Below, in pieces: positions 1 to 6,352 of a stretch of DNA of 8,909 nucleotides. Both the position numbers and the translations under genes were made by a program. How positions within the stretch are numbered: position 1 is the stretch's first letter; every line of letters begins with the position of its first letter. The stretch comes from an uncultured Oscillospiraceae bacterium (lineage in GTDB: Bacteria > Bacillota > Clostridia > Oscillospirales > Ruminococcaceae): contig USNZ01000036.1 in NCBI GenBank assembly GCA_900556255.1, positions 1 to 8,909 of the forward strand. Reading direction: 5' to 3'. Under the pieces are notes generated by a model. The model was not told where the DNA came from, ran no database searches, and saw nothing but the letters and a program-made list of their open reading frames with translations.

Positions 1-479
1 CCCAAAATGGTGCCAAAGGGCAAACCGCCCGCCGCAAAACCCTGCATGCGGTCGTGATTCAGCGATATAATGTGAGAAAACACCAGTACCACGGCAAATT
101 TGGCAATCTCGCTGGGCTGCAGTGTACCCAGCCCCGGCAATACGATCCACCGCTTGCAGCCGTTGTATTCCGGCATAAACAGCACAACGACCAACAACAG
201 CAGCGACAGCCCCATAATGGGCCATGCCAGCTTGTGCCAGATGTGGTAATCGACCAAGCTGGCGGCGTACATAGCTGCCAGCCCTAAAGCGGCAAACAGC
301 AGCTGGGGGCGAATGTAAGTGTAGGCATCGCCCCGTCGGTAGAGTGCCACTGCATACCCGGCAGAAAACAGCATCAAAAGCCCAAGGCATAAAAGCATCA
401 ACAGAACGCATAAAAACGGCAAGTCCAGGCAGGGCTGGCTGCGCAGATGGCGGCGCAGTGCCGCAAGAAAAGAACGCAT
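1..479 (-). CDS. SEDS-family protein (FtsW/RodA/SpoVE), N-terminal part
   Basis: The first 159 codons of a membrane protein of the SEDS family, which polymerises glycan strands of peptidoglycan from lipid II at the cell membrane, usually with a partner class B penicillin-binding protein. The gene runs off the left edge, so the C-terminal half is unseen. After a short basic N-terminus (MRSFLAALRRHLRS) there are several hydrophobic segments, from about residues 19-37, 52-65 and 77-92. The family signature follows: NGCKRWIVLPG, then LQPSEIAKFAVVLVFSHIIS, which matches the classic K-R-W-I and QPSE-AK region. The ATG at 479-477 is preceded by a GGGGGA ribosome binding site that lies inside a hairpin. 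The gene follows gpsA with no clear promoter of its own, so it probably depends on readthrough. The visible part does not separate FtsW, RodA and SpoVE, so no symbol is given. Confidence 0.9.
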   Translation of the reverse strand, partial: MRSFLAALRRHLRSQPCLDLPFLCVLLMLLCLGLLMLFSAGYAVALYRRGDAYTYIRPQLLFAALGLAAMYAASLVDYHIWHKLAWPIMGLSLLLLVVVLFMPEYNGCKRWIVLPGLGTLQPSEIAKFAVVLVFSHIISLNHDRMQGFAAGGLPFGTIL

Positions 480-511
480 AAAAATCCCCCTGCGCACAGT
501 GTACGCAGGGG
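480..511 (-). terminator. Terminator-like hairpin covering the SEDS gene ribosome binding site
   Basis: On the minus strand a GC-rich stem, CCCCTGCG paired with CGCAGGGG (arms 511-504 and 494-487), closes a 9-base loop in which two or three further pairs are possible. It is followed by GA and a run of five T, and the T run ends directly at the ATG of the SEDS gene. This has the shape of an intrinsic terminator after gpsA. The 3' arm is also the G-rich Shine-Dalgarno stretch of the next gene, so the same fold would hide it. Whether it ends transcription, limits translation or does both cannot be told from sequence. Confidence 0.6.
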
Positions 512-517
512 AAAACC

Positions 518-541
518 GAATTATGCGGCAAAGCATAATTC
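518..541 (-). repeat. Perfect 9-bp inverted repeat after gpsA
   Basis: GAATTATGC and GCATAATTC form a perfect 9-bp inverted repeat with a 6-base spacer, starting five bases beyond the gpsA stop codon. On the minus strand it is followed by GGTTTTCCCC. The stem has only three G-C pairs and the T run is short, so alone it would be a weak terminator. It could be the first half of a two-hairpin terminator or attenuator, or a protein-binding site. Confidence 0.55.
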
Positions 542-546
542 TGCGG

Positions 547-1545
547 TTATTCGTGTTTTAAGTCGCGGTTCATCAGGGCGTTCAAGGCGTCGCGGGCAGC
601 CAGTTTGCCGTCCAGGATACAGGCGACACTCTGTACGATGGGCATTTCCACCTTGTAGAGCGCAGCCAAACGGCAGGCGGCAGGCAGGGCGTTGATGCCC
701 TCGACAACCTGGCCGACTTCCTTTTTGGCGTCCTCAGGGTCCATGCCGCGGCCGATTAGCATACCTGCGTGCAGATTGCGGCTGTGCATACTGGTGCAGG
801 TTACGATCAAATCGCCCATGCCGGACAGCCCGGCAAAGGTTTCGGGGCGGCAGCCCATGGCAAGACCCAGACGGGTCAGCTCGGCGTTGCCGCGGGTGAT
901 CAAGGCTGCCTTGGCGTTGTCACCGTAGCCAAGCCCCAGCGCAATGCCAACGGCCAGCGCAATGATGTTTTTGACGGCACCGCCCAGCTCGGTGCCGCGG
1001 CGGTCGGTGTTGGTGTAGACGCGAAAGTTCGGTGTGTTGAACACCTTTTGCACGGCTTTGGCGGCGTCCGCATCGCTGCAGGCCGCCACGATCAGGGTGG
1101 GCATGTCGCGGGCAACTTCCTCCGCATGGGTGGGGCCGGACAGTGCCACCACGTGGGCCGTGCGGTGCACCTTGCCCAGCTCGTCCTCTATGATCTCGCT
1201 CATGGTCATCAGGGTCTTATCCTCAACACCCTTGGCGACATCCACAATGATCTGCCCTTCGGCAATGTGGGGAACAGCCTTTTTAGCGGTGGCACGTACA
1301 AAGGGAGAAGGCACCGCAAACAGCAGGATGTCACGGTCTTTGCAGGCTTCGGCGATATCGGCGGTAAAGTGCATGCCGGCGGGCAGTTCCATGCCGGGCA
1401 GGTTGGGGTGGCGGTGGGTCTCTGCCAGTGATTTCAGCTCGGCGGGAATGGCGCTCCACACCGTTACGTCGCGGCCGTTGGCGGCCAGCAGCCGTGCCAG
1501 GGCAATGCCCCAGGTGCCGGCTCCGAATACAGCGATTTTGGTCAT
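547..1545 (-). CDS. gpsA: Glycerol-3-phosphate dehydrogenase [NAD(P)+]
   Basis: GpsA reduces dihydroxyacetone phosphate to sn-glycerol 3-phosphate in the cytoplasm, supplying the backbone for phospholipids. The 332-residue product has the usual length. It has the N-terminal nucleotide-binding loop GAGTWG (residues 8-13), VDVAKGVE with the conserved lysine near 105, SGPTHAEEVA (136-145), GGAVKNIIALAVG with the presumed catalytic lysine at 192, and GLSGMGDLIVTCTSMHSRN (about 239-257) holding the conserved Gly-Asp-Leu and Arg-Asn of the substrate site. I chose the ATG at 1545 because AAGGAG sits seven bases before it. A GTG 33 bases further upstream in the same frame lies within the preceding gene and is less likely. 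The ribosome binding site overlaps the stop codon of the phosphoesterase gene, 11 bases away, so the two are probably cotranscribed and coupled. The usual partner plsY is not adjacent. Confidence 0.97.
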   Translation of the reverse strand: MTKIAVFGAGTWGIALARLLAANGRDVTVWSAIPAELKSLAETHRHPNLPGMELPAGMHFTADIAEACKDRDILLFAVPSPFVRATAKKAVPHIAEGQIIVDVAKGVEDKTLMTMSEIIEDELGKVHRTAHVVALSGPTHAEEVARDMPTLIVAACSDADAAKAVQKVFNTPNFRVYTNTDRRGTELGGAVKNIIALAVGIALGLGYGDNAKAALITRGNAELTRLGLAMGCRPETFAGLSGMGDLIVTCTSMHSRNLHAGMLIGRGMDPEDAKKEVGQVVEGINALPAACRLAALYKVEMPIVQSVACILDGKLAARDALNALMNRDLKHE

Positions 1546-1556
1546 TTGGAATCTCC

Positions 1557-2213
1557 TTATTTGGCGGATTTCTGCCACAGGCCCGCAAACAGGCCGTGGC
1601 GCACGGCAGGGCGCACCCGCGGCTCCTCAACGTCCAGATAGACGCGCTCGTAGCAGTTGATGATGCGGGTGGTGTTATATTGGTGTTCCCGCGGGATGCT
1701 GCCGTAGCTCAAATGCACATGCCCGTGCAGCATGTAAGTGGGCTGGTAGCGATCCAGCAGCTCATGAAATACGGTAAACCCACGGTGGGGCAGGTCGCTT
1801 AAATCGCCGTAGCCGTGCAGGGGGGCATGGGTCACAAGGATATCCAGCCCGCCGTGGCGGTCAATTTTGCCGCGCAGACGGTTGACACGCTTGCGCATTT
1901 CGGCCTCGGTAAACTGCCATGCACCGGTGCGGTATCGGCAGGAGCCGCCCAGCCCCGCAATGCGCAGACCGTGGTAGACATAGACGTCATCATCAATGCA
2001 GATGACCCCCTGCGGCGGGCGAACGTCGTAGCTTTCGTCGTGGTTACCGTGCACATAAATCACAGGCGCGGGCACCATGGTGGCTATGTACTCCAGGTAG
2101 GTGCGGCTTAAATCGCCGCAGGCTATCACCAATTCCACCCCGGCAATTTTGTCGGGGGTCATATAGTCCCACAGTGCCTTACATTCTTCGTCGGAAATGG
2201 CAAGGATCTTCAT
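1557..2213 (-). CDS. Calcineurin-type metallophosphoesterase with altered first motif
   Basis: A 218-residue soluble protein of the calcineurin-like metallophosphoesterase superfamily, probably a two-metal hydrolase of a phosphate ester or cyclic nucleotide; the substrate is unknown. Motifs occur in the expected order: ISD with Asp8, CGDL (32-35), HGNHD (55-59), VTHAP with His129, and HGHVH (163-167). The first motif, normally D-x-H, reads D-E-E here, so the histidine ligand is replaced by Glu10. I recall ISDEE-type members from other Clostridia, so this is probably a subfamily trait rather than a mutation. The C-terminal ~35 residues after NCYERVYLD fall outside the core fold. Its ATG overlaps the TGA of the BMP-domain gene (ATGA), a sign of translational coupling, and gpsA follows 11 bases after its stop. 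The tight link to the BMP-domain protein suggests a shared role, but no pathway is shown. Confidence 0.88.
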   Translation of the reverse strand: MKILAISDEECKALWDYMTPDKIAGVELVIACGDLSRTYLEYIATMVPAPVIYVHGNHDESYDVRPPQGVICIDDDVYVYHGLRIAGLGGSCRYRTGAWQFTEAEMRKRVNRLRGKIDRHGGLDILVTHAPLHGYGDLSDLPHRGFTVFHELLDRYQPTYMLHGHVHLSYGSIPREHQYNTTRIINCYERVYLDVEEPRVRPAVRHGLFAGLWQKSAK

Positions 2214-4192
2214 AGCACCACGGCCTCCTTCTCCACGGGAAGGCGGTCGCGGTGGATGCCTTGCATACGGTACATCGGGCGGGAAACCTCGGCCAGCTCG
2301 TCATATTCGGGGATATGCCCCTCAACGGCGTCACACAGCCAGTCCATGTGGACGATCTGCTCCAAATCCAGCCCTGTGCGGCCGCTGTTCTTGACGGTGC
2401 CGTCCTGTGCTGTAATGCGGCAGGCAAAGGGATCCACGACGCCGGAGCTTACGCCCGTGCGCAGGATCTGCGCCAGATGCTGTACATCGGGCGGCAGCTC
2501 GCGGCTGAGCAGTACATCCATAACGCCGCTGTTCATGCCCCACCAGTAGTTTACGGCGCGGCCGTCGGTGCCGGATTTGTCGCGCTGCCAGCCGCCGTCC
2601 AGCACAGAGCGCACGACGTTTTCGTAAAATTGTCCCCAGTGCCAGAACGGCGTGGCAAGATCCTGCAAAATGCCGCCGGGACGTACCAGGAAGGTGCCGA
2701 ACTCATGTTGGGGGCGGCCCGGCATGGGGGCGTCACGGCCCGAAATTACAGTGATGCCGTTTCGGGAAAATTTGACAAGAGGCTCCTCCGTGTCGGGCAG
2801 GCAGGTCCATTCCAGCTGGATCTTGACACGGGGGTTCGCCATGCGGGCGCCCAGCGCAAAAGCGTTGATGTTGGCGGGCACACCGAAACTGGGGTAATCG
2901 GCCACATAGCCGATGCGGTCCCCTGCGGTCATGGCACCGGCGATGGCACCCGTGATGAACTTGGCCTCATACACGCGGGTATAGTAGGTGCGGATGCTGG
3001 CGTAGGGCATTTCCATCGAGCAGTTGAGGATGCGCACCTGCGGATGCTTGACGGCACTGCGCAGCGATGCCCCCACCAGCTTGGGGCTGGTGGTGAATAC
3101 CATATCGGCACCCTCGGCAATGGCCTGTTCGACAAGGTCGTCGGCGTTTTCGCCGGGAACGGCATTGAAGTAGGCTGCCGTTTCGACCTTGCCCGGGAAT
3201 ACGGTGTCCAGCTGGGTACGGCCAAACTCGTGCTGGCTGGTCCAGGCGCTGACCTCGGGCGTGCGCTCATGCACAAAGGCAACCTTGAGGTGGCTCGGCC
3301 CGGCGGGACGGATACCGGGCAGCAGACGGCTTAAAAGGCCGTTCTGTTGGGGTGCTGGCTCGGCGGGCTTATCGCTTACGGTGACGGGGTCATCATTTTG
3401 CAGCGCTAGCACATCGTCCCACAGTGCGTCCAGCTTTTCGGTCAGCTGGGCGGGGGTGCTGTCCTGCAATTCTTTTTTGGGATAAACGCGCAGCAGCAGC
3501 AAGAGCACATCACCAAGGGTGCAGTGCAGACGGTCACCGCCGTGCGCCGTAAAAGCCTTGCCTACCCAGTTGTAGAGCGAGAGCATCTCGGCGCGATCTT
3601 CATTGCTCCAGACTTCGTCGGGCTGTTTGCCCAGGGCTTTTTGCAGCCGCGCAAAGCTGCCGGGCTTGGTAAACTGCAAGAGGTAGGTCTTGACGATGGG
3701 ATAATACTGCACAAACTCGTAGTAAAGGCGGATCTCAGGGGCATCGCTGTACGGCGGCAAAATACGGGTGACGACGCCGGGCACACTGCTCGCGCCGAAA
3801 TATTTCAGCACACTGACGCGCTTGTTGCCTTCCTGCACATAGAAACGGCCCATATACTCATAGCAGCGGATGGGGTCGCGGATCCCCTCCTCCACGTGGG
3901 CGATGCAGAGGTTGATCCATTTGGTACCGAACTCGGACTTCATCTCCAGCAGGGGCATAAAGTTGGAGGCAAAGGCCCCTGTACGCCCCTCGGTCTTGGT
4001 GCCGACAAGCAGATCCATCGGTATGTCCACCAGTCCCAGAGGCATCTGGCCGTCAACACCGGCAGCACCCTGCAGGATGTTATCCAGCACAGGCAGATAG
4101 GGCGACTGTCCCCGCAGGATCTTTTCGCGGTAATCCCGCTGGCCCATTCGCAGGGCTTTTGTATATTCATCCATGGCATCGGCACGGGTCAT
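2210..4192 (-). CDS. Cytoplasmic BMP/PnrA-type ligand-binding protein with ParB-like N-terminal region
   Basis: A 660-residue protein with two parts. Residues 1-270 carry the segment FYVQEGNKRVSVLKYFG (117-133), resembling the GxxR motif region of ParB/sulfiredoxin-like domains. A linker rich in Pro, Ala and Gln (about 272-300) leads to a BMP-type periplasmic-binding-protein domain (about 302-570), recognised from KVAFVHERTPEVSAWTSQH, EGADMVFTTSP, YYTRVYEAKFITGAIAGAMT, IGYVADYPSFGVPANINAFALGAR and the NP-x-V-x(4)-EWT region. BMP proteins such as TmpC/PnrA bind purine nucleosides and are normally exported lipoproteins. Here there is no signal peptide or lipobox cysteine, so the ligand-binding domain should be cytoplasmic. 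The last ~90 residues match nothing I know. The ATG at 4192 has GGAG ten bases upstream; an in-frame ATG at 4174 is an alternative. It lies 16 bases after the CmpB-type gene and overlaps the phosphoesterase gene. A ligand sensor or adaptor for the membrane partner is plausible but inferred. Confidence 0.85.
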   Translation of the reverse strand: MTRADAMDEYTKALRMGQRDYREKILRGQSPYLPVLDNILQGAAGVDGQMPLGLVDIPMDLLVGTKTEGRTGAFASNFMPLLEMKSEFGTKWINLCIAHVEEGIRDPIRCYEYMGRFYVQEGNKRVSVLKYFGASSVPGVVTRILPPYSDAPEIRLYYEFVQYYPIVKTYLLQFTKPGSFARLQKALGKQPDEVWSNEDRAEMLSLYNWVGKAFTAHGGDRLHCTLGDVLLLLLRVYPKKELQDSTPAQLTEKLDALWDDVLALQNDDPVTVSDKPAEPAPQQNGLLSRLLPGIRPAGPSHLKVAFVHERTPEVSAWTSQHEFGRTQLDTVFPGKVETAAYFNAVPGENADDLVEQAIAEGADMVFTTSPKLVGASLRSAVKHPQVRILNCSMEMPYASIRTYYTRVYEAKFITGAIAGAMTAGDRIGYVADYPSFGVPANINAFALGARMANPRVKIQLEWTCLPDTEEPLVKFSRNGITVISGRDAPMPGRPQHEFGTFLVRPGGILQDLATPFWHWGQFYENVVRSVLDGGWQRDKSGTDGRAVNYWWGMNSGVMDVLLSRELPPDVQHLAQILRTGVSSGVVDPFACRITAQDGTVKNSGRTGLDLEQIVHMDWLCDAVEGHIPEYDELAEVSRPMYRMQGIHRDRLPVEKEAVVL

Positions 4193-4208
4193 ATGCGATC
4201 GGCTCCTT

Positions 4209-5507
4209 TCAGGTGTTGACGTGCTCCGCTTTGGGATACACCTTAAACATACGGTCGTTGTCGTAATGGATATCTAAGTAGGATTCCACACTGTTTTGGG
4301 CAGGTACACCCTGCAGGCGGGCATTGTAGCGCACCAGTGCTGCCGAGCTGACGATCATATCGGCGGCCATAAACAGGCACAGCCCCCAGGTCAACAGCGT
4401 ACCGAAACGGCGGGGCAAACGCTCAATACAGGCAGAAATGGGCGGGTAGAAGATCTTGAACCATGCGATGGCGGCAAAGCCCCAGAAAAAGCAGTACAGC
4501 AAATTGATGCGCCCGCCCAGGTTAAAGGGAATGGCGCTGTAATCCCAGAAAACGGCACCGAAAACGATCTCGGTAAAAACGCTGCAAAGGTATTCGTAAG
4601 CGCCGCCCAGCAGGGTGCCGGCCGCAAACAGCCAGCTGGCGGGTTTGTCCTTATAGCGGTACAAAAGCTGGGTGACCAGCGCAATAGCCAGGCCCCACAC
4701 GATGGAAAACGGCCCCCAGACTACGCTGGAACGGCTCATCCAGTAACCGGCGGTGATGCGGCAGAAGATGGTTTCGGTGATATCGCCCAGAAACGCGCCC
4801 GCAAAAAACAGCAGAATGATTTTGTATGGGCTGCAGCCCTTGGCGAAGGTGGTGTTTTTCTGCCGCTGAACATGGCGAAAACTCAGTGCGGGGTGGGCAC
4901 CCGCCATACGGCTTTCGACCTTGCCCAGAATCCACATGCCCGCGTTGACGGTCAGGTTAGCAAGGCCGTTTTCGATGCGGCGGCCGGCCTTCCAGCGGTA
5001 TTGCAGACCGCACATGGCCAGCAGCGTACCCACTGCGTCAACCGCCAGCAGCACCAGCAGCACCCACAGGGTGACGACTGCCGCACCGCGCGGCAGTAGC
5101 CCGAACAGGCGCAGCAGCAGCGGGTTGCCCCATTTCAGCGTGATAACGCTTAATACGCCCCAAAAGGCGGAAACGCCAAGGCAGACGTAACCGTCCAGGT
5201 TGAAGGGCATATCGCTGTAATCCCACCAGCGCGTCTTACTGGCGTACTCCAGAATGTGTCCGGCGATCCATTCAATGACGGTGGCGTACACGGCACCGAA
5301 CACAAGGCTGAAGAACCACCCGCCGCGCAGATCGTGCAGGGCAAAGGTGACAAGCAAACCGCCGATGCCGTACAAAATGCACAAGGGGCCGTTGAGAACG
5401 CCGCGATCCTGATACTTACGGTGCGCAACCGCCGTGTACAGGACCTCGCCCAGCCAGCCTAAAAAGGAGTAGGCAAAAAACAGAAATACGACCGAATAAA
5501 CGTCCAT
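4209..5507 (-). CDS. Duplicated CmpB-like membrane protein (putative ABC transporter permease)
   Basis: A 432-residue integral membrane protein of the family usually named putative ABC transporter type IV / CmpB (formerly DUF1113). It is made of two related halves. The first has FFAYSFLGWLGEVLYTA (10-26), GVLNGPLCILYG (36-47) and WWDYSDMPFNLDGYV (94-108). The second has FFAGAFLGDITETIFCR (234-250), VVWGPFSIVWG (262-272) and FWDYSAIPFNLGGRI (320-334). About ten to twelve hydrophobic segments are visible. A basic loop around 171-228 joins the halves, and a soluble tail of ~40 residues ends the protein. The ATG at 5507 is chosen for AAGGAGA five bases upstream; a GTG 21 bases earlier lacks this. 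No ATPase gene is nearby, so the ABC transporter label rests on family naming only. It is the first gene after a good promoter and is followed within 16 bases by the BMP-domain gene. Confidence 0.85.
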   Translation of the reverse strand: MDVYSVVFLFFAYSFLGWLGEVLYTAVAHRKYQDRGVLNGPLCILYGIGGLLVTFALHDLRGGWFFSLVFGAVYATVIEWIAGHILEYASKTRWWDYSDMPFNLDGYVCLGVSAFWGVLSVITLKWGNPLLLRLFGLLPRGAAVVTLWVLLVLLAVDAVGTLLAMCGLQYRWKAGRRIENGLANLTVNAGMWILGKVESRMAGAHPALSFRHVQRQKNTTFAKGCSPYKIILLFFAGAFLGDITETIFCRITAGYWMSRSSVVWGPFSIVWGLAIALVTQLLYRYKDKPASWLFAAGTLLGGAYEYLCSVFTEIVFGAVFWDYSAIPFNLGGRINLLYCFFWGFAAIAWFKIFYPPISACIERLPRRFGTLLTWGLCLFMAADMIVSSAALVRYNARLQGVPAQNSVESYLDIHYDNDRMFKVYPKAEHVNT

Positions 5508-5520
5508 AATGTCTCCTTGG

Positions 5521-5549
5521 GGCAACACCGCCGGATTCGCGGTGCAGCC
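5521..5549 (-). promoter_or_regulatory. Leader hairpin just before the CmpB-like gene
   Basis: In the roughly 90-base leader between the promoter and the CmpB-like gene, CACCGC and GCGGTG (5544-5539 and 5531-5526 on the minus strand) form a 6-bp stem. After a 2x2 internal loop, GGC/GCC adds three more pairs. The hairpin ends a few bases before the AAGGAGA ribosome binding site and does not cover it. There is no T run, so it is not a terminator. It may protect the mRNA or present the ribosome site; no known riboswitch class was recognised. Confidence 0.35.
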
Positions 5550-5607
5550 TTGACGTCATGCGCAAACCCGTGTGGGAACGCGCGGTTGAAAAAACAGAGT
5601 ACCTTTT

Positions 5608-5636
5608 AGTATAGCAGAAACAGCACCGTCAGGCAA
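5608..5636 (-). promoter_or_regulatory. Sigma-A promoter with extended -10 for the CmpB-BMP-gpsA operon
   Basis: Reading the minus strand, TTGCCT (5636-5631) and TATACT (5613-5608) are separated by exactly 17 bases, and TGC directly before TATACT gives an extended -10. TATACT matches five of six consensus bases and TTGCCT four of six. The -35 starts ten bases after the queH stop codon. Transcription would begin near 5601, giving a leader of about 90 bases that contains a run of six T, an 8-bp palindrome TGACGTCA and a small hairpin. It is the best promoter match I found in the window. Confidence 0.75.
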
Positions 5637-5645
5637 GCTTGGCGG

Positions 5646-6263
5646 TCAGACGCCGCGCGCCTGTTTGCTGAAAACGCAGCCGCAATACTCCTGCCGGTAC
5701 AGGCCGTACTCGTCACTGAGCTGCAGGCTGCGCTTGTAGCCGTCCTTTTTGCGGAACTCACTGGGCAGATACGGTACACCGTACTGCCTGCCCAGCTCGG
5801 CACCGATGGTATTCAGCCGCACGGGATCCTTCATCGGGGAGATGGACAGTGTCGAACAGTACCAGGCAAAGCCGTTTTCGGCGGCGTAGCGCGCTGCCTG
5901 CTCCAACCGCAGACGGTAGCAGACGGTGCAGCGCTCCCCTTTTTCCGGCTCCTGCTCCAGCCCCTTTACGGCTGTATAGAATTCCTGCGGGTCGTAGGGC
6001 AACTCGACCACAGGACATAAGTACCCCGCCTGTGCCACAAAGCGCTCCAGCTCCTGCTCACGGCGGTGATACTCCTGCGGCGGGTAGATGTTGGGGTTGT
6101 AGTACAAAACGGTTACGGAGAAATGCTCGATAAGACGTTCCAATGTAGCACTGGAGCAGGGCGCGCAGCAGGCATGCAGCAGCAGCTTGGGCTTGGGCTG
6201 CGCGGGGTCCAGTGTACGGATGACCTTTTCCATTTCCAACTGGTAATTGATACGGTTCGGCAT
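5646..6263 (-). CDS. queH: Epoxyqueuosine reductase QueH
   Basis: QueH (formerly DUF208) performs the last step of queuosine synthesis, reducing epoxyqueuosine to queuosine at the wobble base of GUN-anticodon tRNAs; it replaces the unrelated cobalamin-dependent QueG. The 205-residue product has the family's cysteine pattern in order: LLLHACCAPCSS (Cys32, 33, 36), GERCTVCY (Cys112, 115) and QEYCGCVFS (Cys194, 196). It also has YYNPNIYPPQEY (54-65), the family's N-P-N-I-x-P segment, and SISPMKD (140-146). The cysteines bind an iron-sulfur cluster and further metal in studied members. The ATG at 6263 has GGAAG six bases upstream. No other queuosine gene is adjacent. A weak promoter lies between mazF and queH, so the gene may be transcribed both from upstream and from its own start. 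Confidence 0.95.
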   Translation of the reverse strand: MPNRINYQLEMEKVIRTLDPAQPKPKLLLHACCAPCSSATLERLIEHFSVTVLYYNPNIYPPQEYHRREQELERFVAQAGYLCPVVELPYDPQEFYTAVKGLEQEPEKGERCTVCYRLRLEQAARYAAENGFAWYCSTLSISPMKDPVRLNTIGAELGRQYGVPYLPSEFRKKDGYKRSLQLSDEYGLYRQEYCGCVFSKQARGV

Positions 6264-6302
6264 AAGAACTTCCTTTTTTCAGAATTGTGCGTTTCTGCCT
6301 TA

Positions 6303-6331
6303 ATTATGCACTTTACCGTGGCAAAATGCAA
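6303..6331 (-). promoter_or_regulatory. Possible weak promoter for queH
   Basis: On the minus strand TTGCAT (6331-6326) and CATAAT (6308-6303) are spaced by 17 bases. CATAAT matches five of six -10 bases, but the -35 matches only three of six. Transcription would start near 6296, about 33 bases before the queH ATG. The match is moderate and could be chance in an AT-richer gap. Confidence 0.4.
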
Positions 6332-6352
6332 GGGCAATACCATACGAGGGTT

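Noticed and set aside
516..545. CATAAT in the repeat after gpsA as a -10 element for the SEDS gene
   Set aside because: No acceptable -35 sequence is found 16-18 bases upstream, and the hexamer is explained as part of the perfect inverted repeat.
1546..1578. GTG start for gpsA adding 11 residues
   Set aside because: It would place a charged extension before the Rossmann strand TKIAVFGAGTWG and lacks a good ribosome site. The ATG at 1545 has AAGGAG at proper spacing.
2252..3334. Long plus-strand open frames, for example opposite the BMP-domain gene (also 3524-4219, 4296-5099 and 769-1431)
   Set aside because: They lie opposite confidently identified minus-strand genes and give no recognisable domains. 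Long antisense frames are expected in GC-rich coding DNA.
5526..5528. GTG start for the CmpB-like gene 21 bases upstream of the chosen ATG
   Set aside because: No ribosome binding site precedes it at suitable distance, whereas the ATG at 5507 has AAGGAGA five bases upstream and begins directly with the membrane segment.
5589..5594. Six-T run after the queH-proximal promoter as a terminator for queH
   Set aside because: No stable stem precedes the run on the minus strand, and it falls within the new transcript downstream of the promoter.
6264..6300. Possible preQ1 riboswitch in the queH leader (CAGAA/TTCTG stem followed by an A-rich tail and the ribosome site)
   Set aside because: The loop has only eight bases and lacks the conserved C-rich preQ1-I core, and the tail cannot pair back into the loop to form the pseudoknot. 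The resemblance is only a short stem followed by A residues.
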